This document shows, piece by piece, positions 8,289-17,530 of a stretch of 64,000 nucleotides of DNA. Below the pieces are notes generated by a model. That model saw nothing but the letters and a program-made list of their open reading frames with translations, was not told where the DNA came from and searched no databases. Position 1 is the first letter of the stretch; every line of letters begins with the position of its first letter. Made by a program: the position numbers and the translations under genes. This DNA is from Nocardia grenadensis NBRC 108939 (GTDB lineage Bacteria > Actinomycetota > Actinomycetes > Mycobacteriales > Mycobacteriaceae), in NCBI RefSeq assembly GCF_001613445.1, contig NZ_BDCJ01000006.1, forward strand, positions 1-64,000. Reading direction: 5' to 3'.

Positions 8289-8933
8289 TCAGGAGCGTTG
8301 ACCGAGTAGGAGATCCACGGTCAGTTCGAGCCGTTCGGAGACATCGGTCGCGGAGGCGCGGCGGGTGAGCCAGGCGACCAGGTTCGACAGCCACACATCG
8401 CTGATGACCCGGGCGATGGCGAGCTGGCGATCGGTGGGTTCGCCGTCGTTCATGGCCCGGGCGAAGACCCGGTCCATGACCTTGCCGACCCGGTCCACCT
8501 CGGCGGCGGCCGAGGCGTCGGCGAACATGAACGCGCGGGTCATGGCCTCGGTGAGTAGTGGGTCGCGCTGCATCATCCGGGTGATCTGGGAGAGCAGTAC
8601 ATGCATCCGCTCCTGTGGCGACTGACCCGCCAGCGGTTTGCGCTTGCCCTCGAACTGCTCGAACTCCCGGGCCAGTGCCGAAACCAGCAGGTGCACCTTG
8701 GAGGGGAAATACCGGTACAGGGTGCCGACCGCGACATCGGCGCGTTCGGCGACCGCGCGCATCTGCACCGCGTCGTAGCCGCCCTTGGAGGCGAGCGCGA
8801 GGGTGGCGTCCAGGATCCGCTTGCGGCGTTCCCGCTGCGCGGCCGAGCTCAGTTCGTCCTCCCGCAGCGTGGTGACGGGGGCGGCTGTCGCCGCACCCGG
8901 ATCGCCGGGCTGGGAACGGGAGGGGCTGGCCAT
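8289..8933 (-). CDS. kstR: TetR-family repressor of steroid catabolism, KstR
   Basis: A 214-residue TetR repressor. The DNA-binding domain RERRKRILDATLALASKGG followed by VQMRAVAERADVAVGTLYRY and the tail SDVWLSNLVAWLTRRASATD closely match mycobacterial KstR. KstR binds TNNAACNNGTTNNA sites and is released by 3-oxo-cholestenoyl-CoA-type ligands, which controls side-chain and ring A/B genes. The ATG at 8933 has a GGAAGT ribosome site. A longer frame continues upstream but would run through the operator and into fadE34, so it was rejected. It is divergent from fadE34 with an operator between them (9026-9039), the same neighbour relation as Rv3574/Rv3573c in M. tuberculosis. Autoregulation is expected. 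Confidence 0.95.
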   Translation of the reverse strand: MASPSRSQPGDPGAATAAPVTTLREDELSSAAQRERRKRILDATLALASKGGYDAVQMRAVAERADVAVGTLYRYFPSKVHLLVSALAREFEQFEGKRKPLAGQSPQERMHVLLSQITRMMQRDPLLTEAMTRAFMFADASAAAEVDRVGKVMDRVFARAMNDGEPTDRQLAIARVISDVWLSNLVAWLTRRASATDVSERLELTVDLLLGQRS

Positions 8934-9025
8934 GGAGGGGACTTCCTTTCCGTGACGTGTCGCGGACGTCAGCGCGTGCGGCAATGCGGTGGGCGCTTCT
9001 CTTGACTTCCGCCCACCGTGGATAT

Positions 9026-9039
9026 TAGAACATGTTCTA
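9026..9039. promoter_or_regulatory. KstR operator between kstR and fadE34
   Basis: TAGAACATGTTCTA is a perfect 14-bp palindrome that fits the KstR consensus TNNAACNNGTTNNA at every fixed position. It is 93 bases from the kstR start and 36 bases from the chosen fadE34 start, so one site can repress both directions. Confidence 0.9.
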
Positions 9040-9074
9040 GGTGTGGGAGTCACGCCGGAAAGGCGGTATGGACT

Positions 9075-11255
9075 GTGACCATCGCCACCACTGACGAGCA
9101 TAAAGCCGTTCAGCAGTCGATGAGCGGGTGGGCAGCGGCGGCCCAACCGATTGCAACAATGCGGGCCGACGCGACCGACTTCTGGCGTACATATTGGGCA
9201 ACGCTGACCGATCTCGGAATCTTCCGGGTGGCGGTGGCCGAGGAGGCGGGCGGCGCGGGCGGATCGGTCTCCGATCTGGCCGTATTCATCGAACAGGCAG
9301 CACACGACATGGTCGGCGGCCCGCTGCTGACCACCGCGGTCGCCGGGCTGGTGACCGCCGGGCGGCTGCCGGAGGAGCAGCCCTGCGGGATCGCGCTGGA
9401 CACGGTCGCCGGGGACGAGACCGCGCCCGAAGCCGGCCGGACGGTACCGGTCTTCGACGCTGCCGGAACGCTCAGCGGTAGCTGGGAATCGGTGCTCGGC
9501 GCCGCGCCCGGGACCGCGGTGCTGCTGCCGGTGGACACCGCGGACGGCCGGCGCTGGTGCCTGCTCGGCCCGGATACGCCCGGACTGCAGCTCGAGGCCC
9601 TGGAACCGCTCGACCTGACCACGCCGCTGGCCCGGGTCCGCTGCACCGAGGTCCGGGTCGAACCGGACGCGGTGTTCACCCCCGGCTACGCGGTGGAAGA
9701 CCTGCTGGTCGCGCTGGTCGTGGCCGAGCTCGCCGGCGTGACCGGCTGGTGCCTGACGACAGCGGTCGACTACGCGAAGGTTCGCGAGCAGTTCGGGCGG
9801 CAGATCGGGTCGTTCCAGGCGATCAAACATATCTGCGCGTGGATGCTGTGCCGCACCGAACTCATCCGGTCGGTGGCCGCCGACGCGGCCGCCGCGGTGG
9901 ATTCCGGCGGCGCCGAACTACCGATCGCGGCCGCGATCGCCGCCGCCATCAGCCTGGATGCCGCCGTGGAGACCGCGAAGGACTGCATCCAGGTACTCGG
10001 CGGGATCGGCTTCACCTGGGAACACGACGCCCACCTGTACCTGCGTCGGGCGACCGCGCTGCGCCAGCTGCTGGGCGGCGCGTCGCACTGGCGGGCCCGC
10101 GTCACCGAGCTGACCCGGGGCGGTAAACGCCGTACCACCGGTGCCGACCGGGTCTTCGCCGATGCGGCGCTGGCCGGCGGTGAGACCGAAACCGAGGTGG
10201 CCACCGACGAACTCGCCGCCGAGGTCGCGCGGATCGCCGCGCTGCCGGCCCCGCAGCAGCGCGGAGCACTGGCCGACGCGGGGCTGATCATGCCGCACTG
10301 GCCGCAGCCCTACGGTCGCGGTGCCGACCCGATGACCGGGTTGGTGATCTCGGAGGAGCTGCGCCGGGCCGGGCTGACCGTTCCCGACCTCACCATCGGC
10401 GGCTGGGCGATCCCGACCCTGCTGCAGCATGGCACCCCCGAGCAGATCGAACGGTTCGCCTGGCCGACCCTGCACGGTGAAGTGGTGTGGTGCCAGCTGT
10501 TCAGCGAACCGGGGGCCGGTTCGGATCTGGCCGCCCTGCGCACCACCGCCGAACGCACCGAGGGCGGCTGGGTGCTGGGCGGCCAGAAGGTGTGGACCTC
10601 GCTGGCCAAGGAAGCGAATTGGGCCATCTGCCTGGCGCGCACCGACGTGAGCGCGCCCAAGCACAAGGGCATCAGCTATTTCCTGGTCGATATGCGCAGT
10701 GCCGGGATCGATATCAGGCCGCTGGTGCAGATCACCGGTGAGGCCCGGTTCAGCGAGGTCTTCCTGGACGGGGTCTTCGTTCCCGACGACTGCGTGGTCG
10801 GCGCGCTGGGCAACGGCTGGAAGATCGCCCGTTCCACGCTGTCGGCCGAACGGGTCGCCATGAGCGGTAACGGGATCGGACCGGCACTCGAGGAGCTGAT
10901 CGCCAAACTTCCGGCGACCGGACGCGGATCGGAGCTGCTGAACGACCGGCTGGGCGGTTTCGTCGCCGACGCCATCGCCGGGCTGTTGCTGGAACAGCGC
11001 GCGGCGGTCCGGATCCTGGCCGGGGCCGACCCCGGCGCGCAGAGCAGTGTGCGCAAACTCGTGGGCGTGCGGCACCGGCAGGCGGTCGCCGAGTTCGCCG
11101 TCGAGGTGGCCGGCCCGGCCGGGGCGCGGGTCACCGAGGACACGTCGGAATTCCTGCTCACCCGCTGCCTGTCGATCGCGGGGGGCACCGAGCAGATCCT
11201 GTTGACCGTGGCAGCCGAGCGGATTCTCGGACTACCCCGCGACGCGGCCGGCTAA
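9075..11255 (+). CDS. fadE34: Two-domain acyl-CoA dehydrogenase of the steroid side chain, FadE34
   Basis: A 726-residue protein made of two fused acyl-CoA dehydrogenase modules. Module one (about 1-340) contains REQFGRQIGSFQAIKH and QVLGGIGFTWEHDAHLYLRR. Module two (about 370-726) contains the FAD motif FSEPGAGSDLAALRT, QKVWTSLAKEANW and IAGGTEQILLTVAAERILGL. This matches FadE34 (Rv3573c), which dehydrogenates the C5 or later side-chain CoA ester during cholesterol breakdown. GTG at 9075 is preferred with GGAAAGG upstream; the in-frame GTG at 9018 would place the KstR operator inside the gene. It heads a rightward operon with fadE28 27 bases downstream. Confidence 0.92.
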   Translation: MTIATTDEHKAVQQSMSGWAAAAQPIATMRADATDFWRTYWATLTDLGIFRVAVAEEAGGAGGSVSDLAVFIEQAAHDMVGGPLLTTAVAGLVTAGRLPEEQPCGIALDTVAGDETAPEAGRTVPVFDAAGTLSGSWESVLGAAPGTAVLLPVDTADGRRWCLLGPDTPGLQLEALEPLDLTTPLARVRCTEVRVEPDAVFTPGYAVEDLLVALVVAELAGVTGWCLTTAVDYAKVREQFGRQIGSFQAIKHICAWMLCRTELIRSVAADAAAAVDSGGAELPIAAAIAAAISLDAAVETAKDCIQVLGGIGFTWEHDAHLYLRRATALRQLLGGASHWRARVTELTRGGKRRTTGADRVFADAALAGGETETEVATDELAAEVARIAALPAPQQRGALADAGLIMPHWPQPYGRGADPMTGLVISEELRRAGLTVPDLTIGGWAIPTLLQHGTPEQIERFAWPTLHGEVVWCQLFSEPGAGSDLAALRTTAERTEGGWVLGGQKVWTSLAKEANWAICLARTDVSAPKHKGISYFLVDMRSAGIDIRPLVQITGEARFSEVFLDGVFVPDDCVVGALGNGWKIARSTLSAERVAMSGNGIGPALEELIAKLPATGRGSELLNDRLGGFVADAIAGLLLEQRAAVRILAGADPGAQSSVRKLVGVRHRQAVAEFAVEVAGPAGARVTEDTSEFLLTRCLSIAGGTEQILLTVAAERILGLPRDAAG

Positions 11256-11282
11256 CACAGTGCAACGACTGGAGAGCAGAAC

Positions 11283-12341
11283 GTGGACTTCACCCGAGAC
11301 GAGGCTCAAGAGGCGGTGGCCGAGGTCGTCGTCGGACTACTGGAGCGGGAGGCGGCGCGCGACGCCGGACTCTGGCCCAAGATAGCGGCTACCGGCCTGC
11401 TGTCGGTAGCGCTACCGGAACGGTTCGGTGGCGATGACATGGGTATCGACGCCGTATCGGTGCTGTTGACCGAACTGGCCACCGATGCCGTGGCTGCACC
11501 GGCGCTGCCCACCCTGGGGTTCGGCGTGCTGCCGCTGCTGGAGGCGGCGCCCGAGGCGGTGGCCGCTGAGGTGTTCCCTGCGGTCGCCGAGGGCGCGGTG
11601 CTGACCGCCGCCATCAGTGAACCCGGCGCGCCCCTGACCATCGAGCCCACCACCAAGGCCGAAGTGACCGGCGACAAGGTGCGGATCACCGGGTACAAGG
11701 TGGCCGTGCCGTGCGCCGACCAGGCGCGCTGGCTGCTGGTGACCACGGATTCCGGGGTCGCGGTGGTCGATTCGGACGCTCCGGGTCTGTTGCTGACCCC
11801 CTCGGCCGTATCCGGCGAACTCGCCGAATTCTCGGTGAGACTGGACGGAGTCGAGGTGTCCGCCGACCGGTTGCTGCCGGACACGGGCCCGCGGCTGCAC
11901 CGGTTCGCGCTCGCTGCCATCGGCGCGGCGGCCGACGGTTTGCTCGCGGGCGCGGTGAAATCGACCGCCGCCCATGTGGGCACCCGGCAGCAGTTCAACC
12001 GGCCACTCGCCGAATTCCAGGCAGTGGCCCAGCAGATCGCCGACCTCTATGTGGTGTCCCGCACGCTGCATGTGGCCGCGGTCTCGGCGAACTGGGCTCT
12101 CGGACAGGATGATTCGAGCCCGGAGCGGCAGCAGCGGATCGACGACGATCTGAATGTGCTCGCCTACACTGTGGCCGCGGAACTTCCGCGTGCCATGCAG
12201 AAATGTCACCACCTGCACGGCGGGATCGGAGTGGATGTCACCCACTCGATGCATCGCTACTACTCACAGTCCAAGGACCTCGCCCGCTGGCTGGGCGGCG
12301 CCGCGCTGCGGCTCGAACGATTGGGGGCAGGGTGTTCGTAG
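11283..12341 (+). CDS. fadE28: Acyl-CoA dehydrogenase subunit FadE28 (ChsE-type, side-chain)
   Basis: A 352-residue acyl-CoA dehydrogenase-like subunit. In M. tuberculosis FadE28 and FadE29 form an alpha2beta2 enzyme that dehydrogenates the three-carbon (propionyl) side-chain CoA thioester of the steroid. Motifs seen are RQQFNRPLAEFQAVAQQIAD and the helix KCHHLHGGIGVDVTHSMHRY. It lacks the FSEPGAGSD-type loop expected in a stand-alone enzyme, consistent with sharing the FAD site with its partner. The start is GTG at 11283 after a GGAGAG ribosome site. It overlaps fadE29 by 10 bases, which suggests coupled synthesis of the two subunits. Confidence 0.9.
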   Translation: MDFTRDEAQEAVAEVVVGLLEREAARDAGLWPKIAATGLLSVALPERFGGDDMGIDAVSVLLTELATDAVAAPALPTLGFGVLPLLEAAPEAVAAEVFPAVAEGAVLTAAISEPGAPLTIEPTTKAEVTGDKVRITGYKVAVPCADQARWLLVTTDSGVAVVDSDAPGLLLTPSAVSGELAEFSVRLDGVEVSADRLLPDTGPRLHRFALAAIGAAADGLLAGAVKSTAAHVGTRQQFNRPLAEFQAVAQQIADLYVVSRTLHVAAVSANWALGQDDSSPERQQRIDDDLNVLAYTVAAELPRAMQKCHHLHGGIGVDVTHSMHRYYSQSKDLARWLGGAALRLERLGAGCS

Positions 12342-13501
12342 ATCTGACCAGCGAACAGCGCAAACTACGTGACGACCTGCGCGCCTACTTCGCCGACCTC
12401 GTCACGCCGGAGGAGTCCGCAGCCATGGCGGTCAACCGGCACGGCGACGCCTACCGCGAGGTGGTGCGCCGGATGGGCCGCGACGGCTGGCTGGGTGTCG
12501 GCTGGCCCAAGGAGTACGGCGGCCAGGGTTTCGGCCCGGTCGAACAGCAGATCTTCTTCAACGAGGCATCCCGGGCCGATGTCCCGCTGCCGCTGGTCAC
12601 TCTGCTGACCGTCGGTCCGACGCTGCAGCAGTTCGGCACGCGGGAGCAGAAGGAGAAGTTCCTGCCCGGCATCCTCGCCGGGGATATCCATTTCGCCATC
12701 GGATACTCCGAACCGGAGGCCGGTACCGATCTCGCGGCATTGCGCACCAGCGCCTCCCGCGACGAGGCGGGCGACTGGATCGTCAACGGTCAGAAGATCT
12801 TCACCACCGGCGCGCACGAGGCCGACTACATCTGGCTGGCCTGCCGCACCGGCCCGGTGGCCGACCGGCACCGAGCGATCACCATCCTGATCGCGGATAC
12901 TAAGGATCCGGGCTATTCCTGGACCCCGATCATCACCGCCGATGGTGCCCATCACACCAACGCCACCTACTTCGACGGCGTCAAGGTTCCGGCGAACATG
13001 CTGGTCGGCGAGGAGAACAAGGGCTGGCGCCTGATCACCACCCAGCTCAATCACGAGCGGGTGAGTCTGGGACCGTCGGGCAAGATCGAGCAGCTCTACG
13101 ACCGGGTCCGCGATTGGGCGCGGCCGCGCGGCGTACTCGACGATCCCGACGCGCGCGCGTCGCTCGGGCGCATCCACGCCATGACCCGGCTCAACGAGCT
13201 GCTGAACTGGCAGGTCGCGGCCACCGCCGACGATCCGAACATCGATCCGTCGCAGGTCATCGCGGACGCGTCGGCGACCAAGATCTTCTCGACCGAATCG
13301 CTGCAGGAGGCGGGTCGGCTGGCCGAGGAGCTCATCGGCCGGTTCGGCGACCCGGCCGACCCCGCGACCGCCGAGCTGATGAACTGGCTCGACCGGCGGA
13401 CGAAGCAGAACCTGGTGGTGACCTTCGGCGGCGGCGTCAACGAGGTGATGCGCGAACTCGTCGCCTCCGCCGGCCTGAAACTGCCGCGCGTACCCCGCTG
13501 A
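12332..13501 (+). CDS. fadE29: Acyl-CoA dehydrogenase subunit FadE29 (ChsE-type, side-chain)
   Basis: A 389-residue partner of FadE28. It shows the full dehydrogenase pattern: VGWPKEYGGQGFGPVEQQIF, the flavin loop GYSEPEAGTDLAALRT, QKIFTTGAHEADYIWLACRT and the C-terminal NLVVTFGGGVNEVMRELVA. The start is GTG at 12332, before the stop of fadE28, with GGGGGCAGG as ribosome site. The heterotetramer introduces the double bond that ChsH1/ChsH2 then hydrates. The next gene, chsH2, starts 68 bases downstream, the widest gap in this operon. Confidence 0.92.
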   Translation: MFVDLTSEQRKLRDDLRAYFADLVTPEESAAMAVNRHGDAYREVVRRMGRDGWLGVGWPKEYGGQGFGPVEQQIFFNEASRADVPLPLVTLLTVGPTLQQFGTREQKEKFLPGILAGDIHFAIGYSEPEAGTDLAALRTSASRDEAGDWIVNGQKIFTTGAHEADYIWLACRTGPVADRHRAITILIADTKDPGYSWTPIITADGAHHTNATYFDGVKVPANMLVGEENKGWRLITTQLNHERVSLGPSGKIEQLYDRVRDWARPRGVLDDPDARASLGRIHAMTRLNELLNWQVAATADDPNIDPSQVIADASATKIFSTESLQEAGRLAEELIGRFGDPADPATAELMNWLDRRTKQNLVVTFGGGVNEVMRELVASAGLKLPRVPR

Positions 13502-13569
13502 TTCGATGAGCCCGGCCGCGGCCGGCCGGCGGAGGCACCCTCTCGAACCACCCGACCCTAAGGAGCAGC

Positions 13570-14508
13570 GTGCCGGACACAAGTACCCCGGAAGCGATCA
13601 TCGCCGCCGCGGAGCGGATCAAGGCGGCCGGGGCCAGCGCGCCGCGGCCCGGCCGCGACCCGGTGAACCAGCCGATGATCAACAACTGGGTGGAGGCGCT
13701 GGGCGACAGCAACCCCGTCTATGTCGACGAGGCGGCCGCGAAGGCCGCCGGTTTCGACGGGATCGTGGCCCCGCCCGCCATGGCCCAGGTCTGGACCATG
13801 CTGGGGCTGGGTGGTCGCCGCCCGTCCGATGATCCGATGGAGGCAACCAACGCGCTGCTCGACTCCGCCGGGTACACCTCGGTGGTCGGTACCAACTGTG
13901 AGCAGATCTACCACCGCTACCTGCGGCCCGGTGAAGAGGTGAGCATCACCAGCGCGCTGGACAGCATCAAGGGCCCGAAACGTACCGGGCTGGGCGAGGG
14001 GTTCTTCCTGACCTACCGCACCAGCTGGCACGTCGGGGACGAACTCGTCACCGAGATGCTGTTCCGCATCCTGAAGTTCGCCCCGGGTGCGGCCGCCGCC
14101 CCGGAACCGGCGCCGGCCGAACGGGTGCGGCCGCTGGTCTCCCACGACACCGAATTCTTCTGGGAGGGTACGAAGGCCGGCGAGCTGCGGATCCAGAAGC
14201 TTCCCGACGGGAGCCTGCGGCACCCTCCGATCCCGGCCATCTGGCAGGACAAGACCGAACCGGTCGATTACGTGGTGTCCTCCGGTAAGGGCACGGTGTT
14301 CAGCTACGTCGTGCACCACGCGCCCAAGGTGCCGGGGCGGGAGCTGCCGTTCGTGGTCGCGCTGGTGGAACTCGACGAGGGGGTGCGGATGCTGGGTGAA
14401 CTGCGCGGTGTCGAACCCGATCAGGTCGAGGTCGGGCTGGCGGTCGTGGCCGGTTTCGAGAAGCTCGACGACGATACGGTGCTGCCGTTCTGGAAGGTGA
14501 CCGCATGA
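13570..14508 (+). CDS. chsH2: Steroid side-chain enoyl-CoA hydratase subunit ChsH2 (MaoC-like plus DUF35)
   Basis: A 312-residue two-domain protein. Residues 1 to about 170 are a MaoC-like hotdog domain (PPAMAQVWTMLGLGG; YHRYLRPGEEV). The rest is a DUF35 OB-fold domain with FFWEGTKAGELRIQKLPDGS and LRHPPIPAIW. In M. tuberculosis ChsH2 (Rv3542c) pairs with ChsH1 to hydrate the side-chain enoyl-CoA, and its DUF35 domain docks the aldolase Ltp2. Both partners follow here in order. The start is GTG at 13570 with AAGGAGC upstream. Its stop overlaps the chsH1 start (ATGA). Confidence 0.92.
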   Translation: MPDTSTPEAIIAAAERIKAAGASAPRPGRDPVNQPMINNWVEALGDSNPVYVDEAAAKAAGFDGIVAPPAMAQVWTMLGLGGRRPSDDPMEATNALLDSAGYTSVVGTNCEQIYHRYLRPGEEVSITSALDSIKGPKRTGLGEGFFLTYRTSWHVGDELVTEMLFRILKFAPGAAAAPEPAPAERVRPLVSHDTEFFWEGTKAGELRIQKLPDGSLRHPPIPAIWQDKTEPVDYVVSSGKGTVFSYVVHHAPKVPGRELPFVVALVELDEGVRMLGELRGVEPDQVEVGLAVVAGFEKLDDDTVLPFWKVTA

Positions 14509-14930
14509 CCGCCACATTCGATCCGGGCACGGTCCGGGTCGGGACCGAACTGCCCGAACTGTCGATCCACGCCGATCCGACCTTCGTCATCAGCACCGCG
14601 CTGGCCACCCGCGACTTCCAGGACGTGCACCACGATCGGGACAAGGCGATCGAACGCGGCTCGAAGGATATCTTCGTCAATATCCTCACCGATACCGGCC
14701 TGGTGCAGCGGTTCGTGACCGACTGGTCGGGGCCGAGCACGGTCGTGAAATCCATCGCGCTGCGGCTCGGGGTGCCGCTGTACGCGTACGACACCCTGAC
14801 CCTCACCGGCAAGGTCGTCGAACTCGACGGCGAGGACGTCCGGCTGGAGGTCGTCGGCAAGGACAGTCTGGGCGATCACATCGTCGCGACGGTGGTCGCG
14901 ACCGTACCGGGTGCCGGAGGCGTGGCGTGA
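14505..14930 (+). CDS. chsH1: Steroid side-chain enoyl-CoA hydratase subunit ChsH1 (MaoC-like)
   Basis: A 141-residue single MaoC hotdog domain. DFQDVHHDRDKA at residues 37-48 holds the catalytic Asp and His of hydratases, followed by KDIFVNILTDTGLVQRFVTD. It supplies the active site in the ChsH1/ChsH2 complex (Rv3541c family), whereas ChsH2 gives the non-catalytic fold. It overlaps chsH2 by four bases and precedes ltp2 by 48 bases, as in the mycobacterial igr operon. Confidence 0.92.
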   Translation: MTATFDPGTVRVGTELPELSIHADPTFVISTALATRDFQDVHHDRDKAIERGSKDIFVNILTDTGLVQRFVTDWSGPSTVVKSIALRLGVPLYAYDTLTLTGKVVELDGEDVRLEVVGKDSLGDHIVATVVATVPGAGGVA

Positions 14931-14978
14931 GCGCAGCCACCACGCACAGTCCCATCCAGCCCGCGGAATGAGGAACGC

Positions 14979-16172
14979 ATGAGTACTTCGCAACACCCCC
15001 TGTCCGGCCGGGCCGCCATCGCCGGGATCGGCGCCACCGATTTCTCCAAGGAATCCGGCCGCAGCGAACTGCGGCTGGCCGCCGAGGCGGTGACCGCGGC
15101 CCTGGCCGACGCCGGGCTCACCCCGGCCGATGTCGACGGTCTGACCACCTTCACGATGGATACCAACCTGCAGGTCGCGGTCGCGCGGGCGGTCGGCATT
15201 CCGCAGTTGACGTTCTTCAGCCATATCGGGTACGGCGGCGGCGCGGCCTGTGCGACCGTGCAGCAGGCGGCGATGGCCGTGGCGACCGGAGTCGCCGATG
15301 TGGTCGTGGCGTACCGGGCGTTCAACGAACGGTCGGTGTCCCGGTTCGGGCAGTTCTCCACCTCGCTGGCGGCGGCGCCCACCTCCTCCGGTATCGACGC
15401 CGGCTGGTCCTATCCGCACGGTCTCGGCACGCCCGCCGCGCAGGTGGCGATGGTCGCCCGGCGGTACATGCACGTCTACGGCGCGACCTCGGCCGATTTC
15501 GGCCGGGTCGCGGTAGCCGACCGCAGACACGCGGCGGTGAACCCGAACGCGTTCTTCTACAACAAGCCGATAACCCTGGAAGATCACCAGAATTCGCGTT
15601 GGATCGCCGAACCGCTGCATCTGCTGGACTGCTGTCAGGAATCCGACGGCGGCGTGGCGATCGTGGTGACCAGTGTGGAGCGGGCGCGGGACCTGCCGAA
15701 TCCGGCCGCCGTGATCACCGCCGCGGCGCAGGGCAGCGGCGCCGACCAGTACGTGATGACGAGCTACTACCGCGACGCCTTGACCGGGCTACCGGAGATG
15801 GGCCTGGTCGGCGACCAGTTGTGGGAGCAGAGCGGTTTGCGGCCCGCCGATATGCAGGCCGCAATTCTGTACGACCACTTCACCCCGTTCGTCCTCATGC
15901 AGTTGGAGGAACTCGGTTTCTGCCCGCGCGGTGAAGCCAAGGATTTCATTGCCGACGGGGCTATCGAAATCGGCGGAAAACTCCCGATCAATACCCACGG
16001 CGGGCAGTTGGGGGAGGCGTATATCCACGGCATGAACGGCATCGCCGAGGGCGTGCGCCAGTTGCGGGGGATCTCGGTGAATCAAGTCGACGAGGTGGAG
16101 AACGTCCTGGTCACCGCGGGGACCGGGGTGCCGACCTCGGGTTTGGTGCTGAGCGCGGACCGGGCTGCCTGA
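14979..16172 (+). CDS. ltp2: Steroid side-chain retro-aldolase Ltp2 (thiolase-like lipid-transfer protein)
   Basis: A 397-residue thiolase-fold protein of the SCP-x/Ltp2 group. It cleaves the hydrated C3 side-chain CoA by a retro-aldol step to give the 17-ketosteroid and propionyl-CoA. The fold shows in SGRAAIAGIGATDFSKESGR, YGGGAACATVQQAAMAVATG and the C-terminal INTHGGQLGEAYIHGMNG. The tyrosine-rich region (DQYVMTSYYRD) lies where family catalytic tyrosines occur. The ATG at 14979 has a GAGGAACGC ribosome site. Last gene of the operon; a small hairpin (16172-16188) overlaps its stop. Confidence 0.92.
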   Translation: MSTSQHPLSGRAAIAGIGATDFSKESGRSELRLAAEAVTAALADAGLTPADVDGLTTFTMDTNLQVAVARAVGIPQLTFFSHIGYGGGAACATVQQAAMAVATGVADVVVAYRAFNERSVSRFGQFSTSLAAAPTSSGIDAGWSYPHGLGTPAAQVAMVARRYMHVYGATSADFGRVAVADRRHAAVNPNAFFYNKPITLEDHQNSRWIAEPLHLLDCCQESDGGVAIVVTSVERARDLPNPAAVITAAAQGSGADQYVMTSYYRDALTGLPEMGLVGDQLWEQSGLRPADMQAAILYDHFTPFVLMQLEELGFCPRGEAKDFIADGAIEIGGKLPINTHGGQLGEAYIHGMNGIAEGVRQLRGISVNQVDEVENVLVTAGTGVPTSGLVLSADRAA

Positions 16173-16456
16173 CCGGCCCGGCGCCGGTTTCGCTGTCTAC
16201 CGCGATAGACAACCACCGCGCCGTGTCCGGGCGCGGCGCGGCGTCCGTTCGACGTTCGAGCTCAGCGGCGGATTCGGACATCGGAATCGGCCACCGTGTC
16301 TTCGCCGAGGTTGTGAGTATTCACAGCGGGGAACAAGATATAACTGTCGATCCCGCAATGGGCGGTACGTTTGCCGGCAAGGGCTGATAAACGTGAAAAA
16401 CTCGTCATTTCATATTGCCGATTCACTCCCGGGCCGGCCGCCCGGCATGTAAGCAT

Positions 16457-17530
16457 GTGGCTGTTCTTGGCAGTAAGCAGGTTCGAGGTATCGGGTTGGC
16501 CGGGTCGCGGGCGCTGATCGCGCGCATTGTGGCGGTGTTCGCGCTGTTGTTCTGCGCTGTCATCGCGCTGCGCGGACATATCCCGGGCATGCCGGACAGC
16601 AGCGGTTCGGCGGGCGGCCCGCCCTCGGCTCTCACCGTGGCGCTGATGCCGGTACTGCTCACCGTCTCGATCGTGGTGCTGCTGGCCGGGGTGATCGCCT
16701 CCCAGCATCGGCTTCCGCTGGCTTTGCCCGACTTCGATTCCGATACCGAGTCGCACTGGCGGCTTGGCCGCGTCGGCTTGGCCGTGCTGTTCCTACTGGC
16801 CCTCGTCGGTGTCCTCGCGGCGATCGTGTTCGCCGTCTACTTCATCGGGTTCCAGCGCGTCGCCGAACCGGTTCCGGCCGCCCCGCCCGGTGCCCCCGCC
16901 CCGCAGCATCCCGCGACGCCGCCCGGGACCGAGGCGGACCAGCCGATCCTGACCGGCACCGGATTGTTCCTGGCCACGGCGGCCGCGAGCACCCTGGTGG
17001 CGGTGGCCGTGACCGGTCTGGTCGTCGTCACCGTGAACACGCAGCGGCGCGAACATGCCGACGAACCCGACGACGAGTCGCCGGCCGCCGGGGACCTGCC
17101 CACCACCGATACCGAGACCCTGGTCAAAGCCGCCGAGATGGGGTTGGCCGCCATGAACGCGGCCGGTCAGGACCCGCGCGCCGCGATCATCGCCTGTTAT
17201 CTGGCGATGGAACGCGGCCTGGTCTACGCGCGGGGTCTGGCCCCGCTGGCCTCCGACACACCCATGGAAGTGCTGGCGCGCGCCTTCGAACACGGGGCCC
17301 TGCACGAGGCGTCGGCCCGGGAACTGGTCGCGCTGTTCGAGGAGGCACGGTTCAGCCCCCATTCCATGCTGTCCTGGCAGCGGATGCGGGCCGAACAGCT
17401 GTTGCGCGTAGCGCTCTCCGACCTGCAGAGCACCCCGGATCCGGCCGTATCAGCCGCCCTGGATCCCGGCGGCTATCCGCCCGCCCTACCACCGCATACC
17501 GGTGTGCCGAGTGGGGTGGGACCGAGATGA
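16457..17530 (+). CDS. Membrane protein with DUF4129-type C-terminal domain, moxR3 locus
   Basis: A 357-residue integral membrane protein. Membrane segments are near residues 17-35 (LIARIVAVFALLFCAVIAL), 50-80, 100-125 and about 170-195, followed by a cytoplasmic domain with MNAAGQDPRAAIIACYLAME and SWQRMRAEQLLRVALSDLQ, typical of the DUF4129 domain that follows transglutaminase-like proteins. It matches Rv3166c in position and pattern. The start is uncertain: GTG at 16457 is used, and a TTG at 16415 would add 14 residues. Its stop overlaps the next gene by four bases, so it leads a five-gene operon. MoxR/DUF58 operons are thought to assist assembly of other proteins in the envelope. The target here is unknown. 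Confidence 0.75.
   Translation: MAVLGSKQVRGIGLAGSRALIARIVAVFALLFCAVIALRGHIPGMPDSSGSAGGPPSALTVALMPVLLTVSIVVLLAGVIASQHRLPLALPDFDSDTESHWRLGRVGLAVLFLLALVGVLAAIVFAVYFIGFQRVAEPVPAAPPGAPAPQHPATPPGTEADQPILTGTGLFLATAAASTLVAVAVTGLVVVTVNTQRREHADEPDDESPAAGDLPTTDTETLVKAAEMGLAAMNAAGQDPRAAIIACYLAMERGLVYARGLAPLASDTPMEVLARAFEHGALHEASARELVALFEEARFSPHSMLSWQRMRAEQLLRVALSDLQSTPDPAVSAALDPGGYPPALPPHTGVPSGVGPR

Noticed and set aside
9018..9074. Earlier GTG start for fadE34
   Set aside because: It would place the KstR operator inside the coding region. The GTG at 9075 follows GGAAAGG and gives the expected N-terminus.
8934..9830. N-terminal extension of the kstR frame to 513 codons
   Set aside because: It would cover the KstR operator and the start of fadE34, and the extra residues look like antisense translation. 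ATG at 8933 has a ribosome site.
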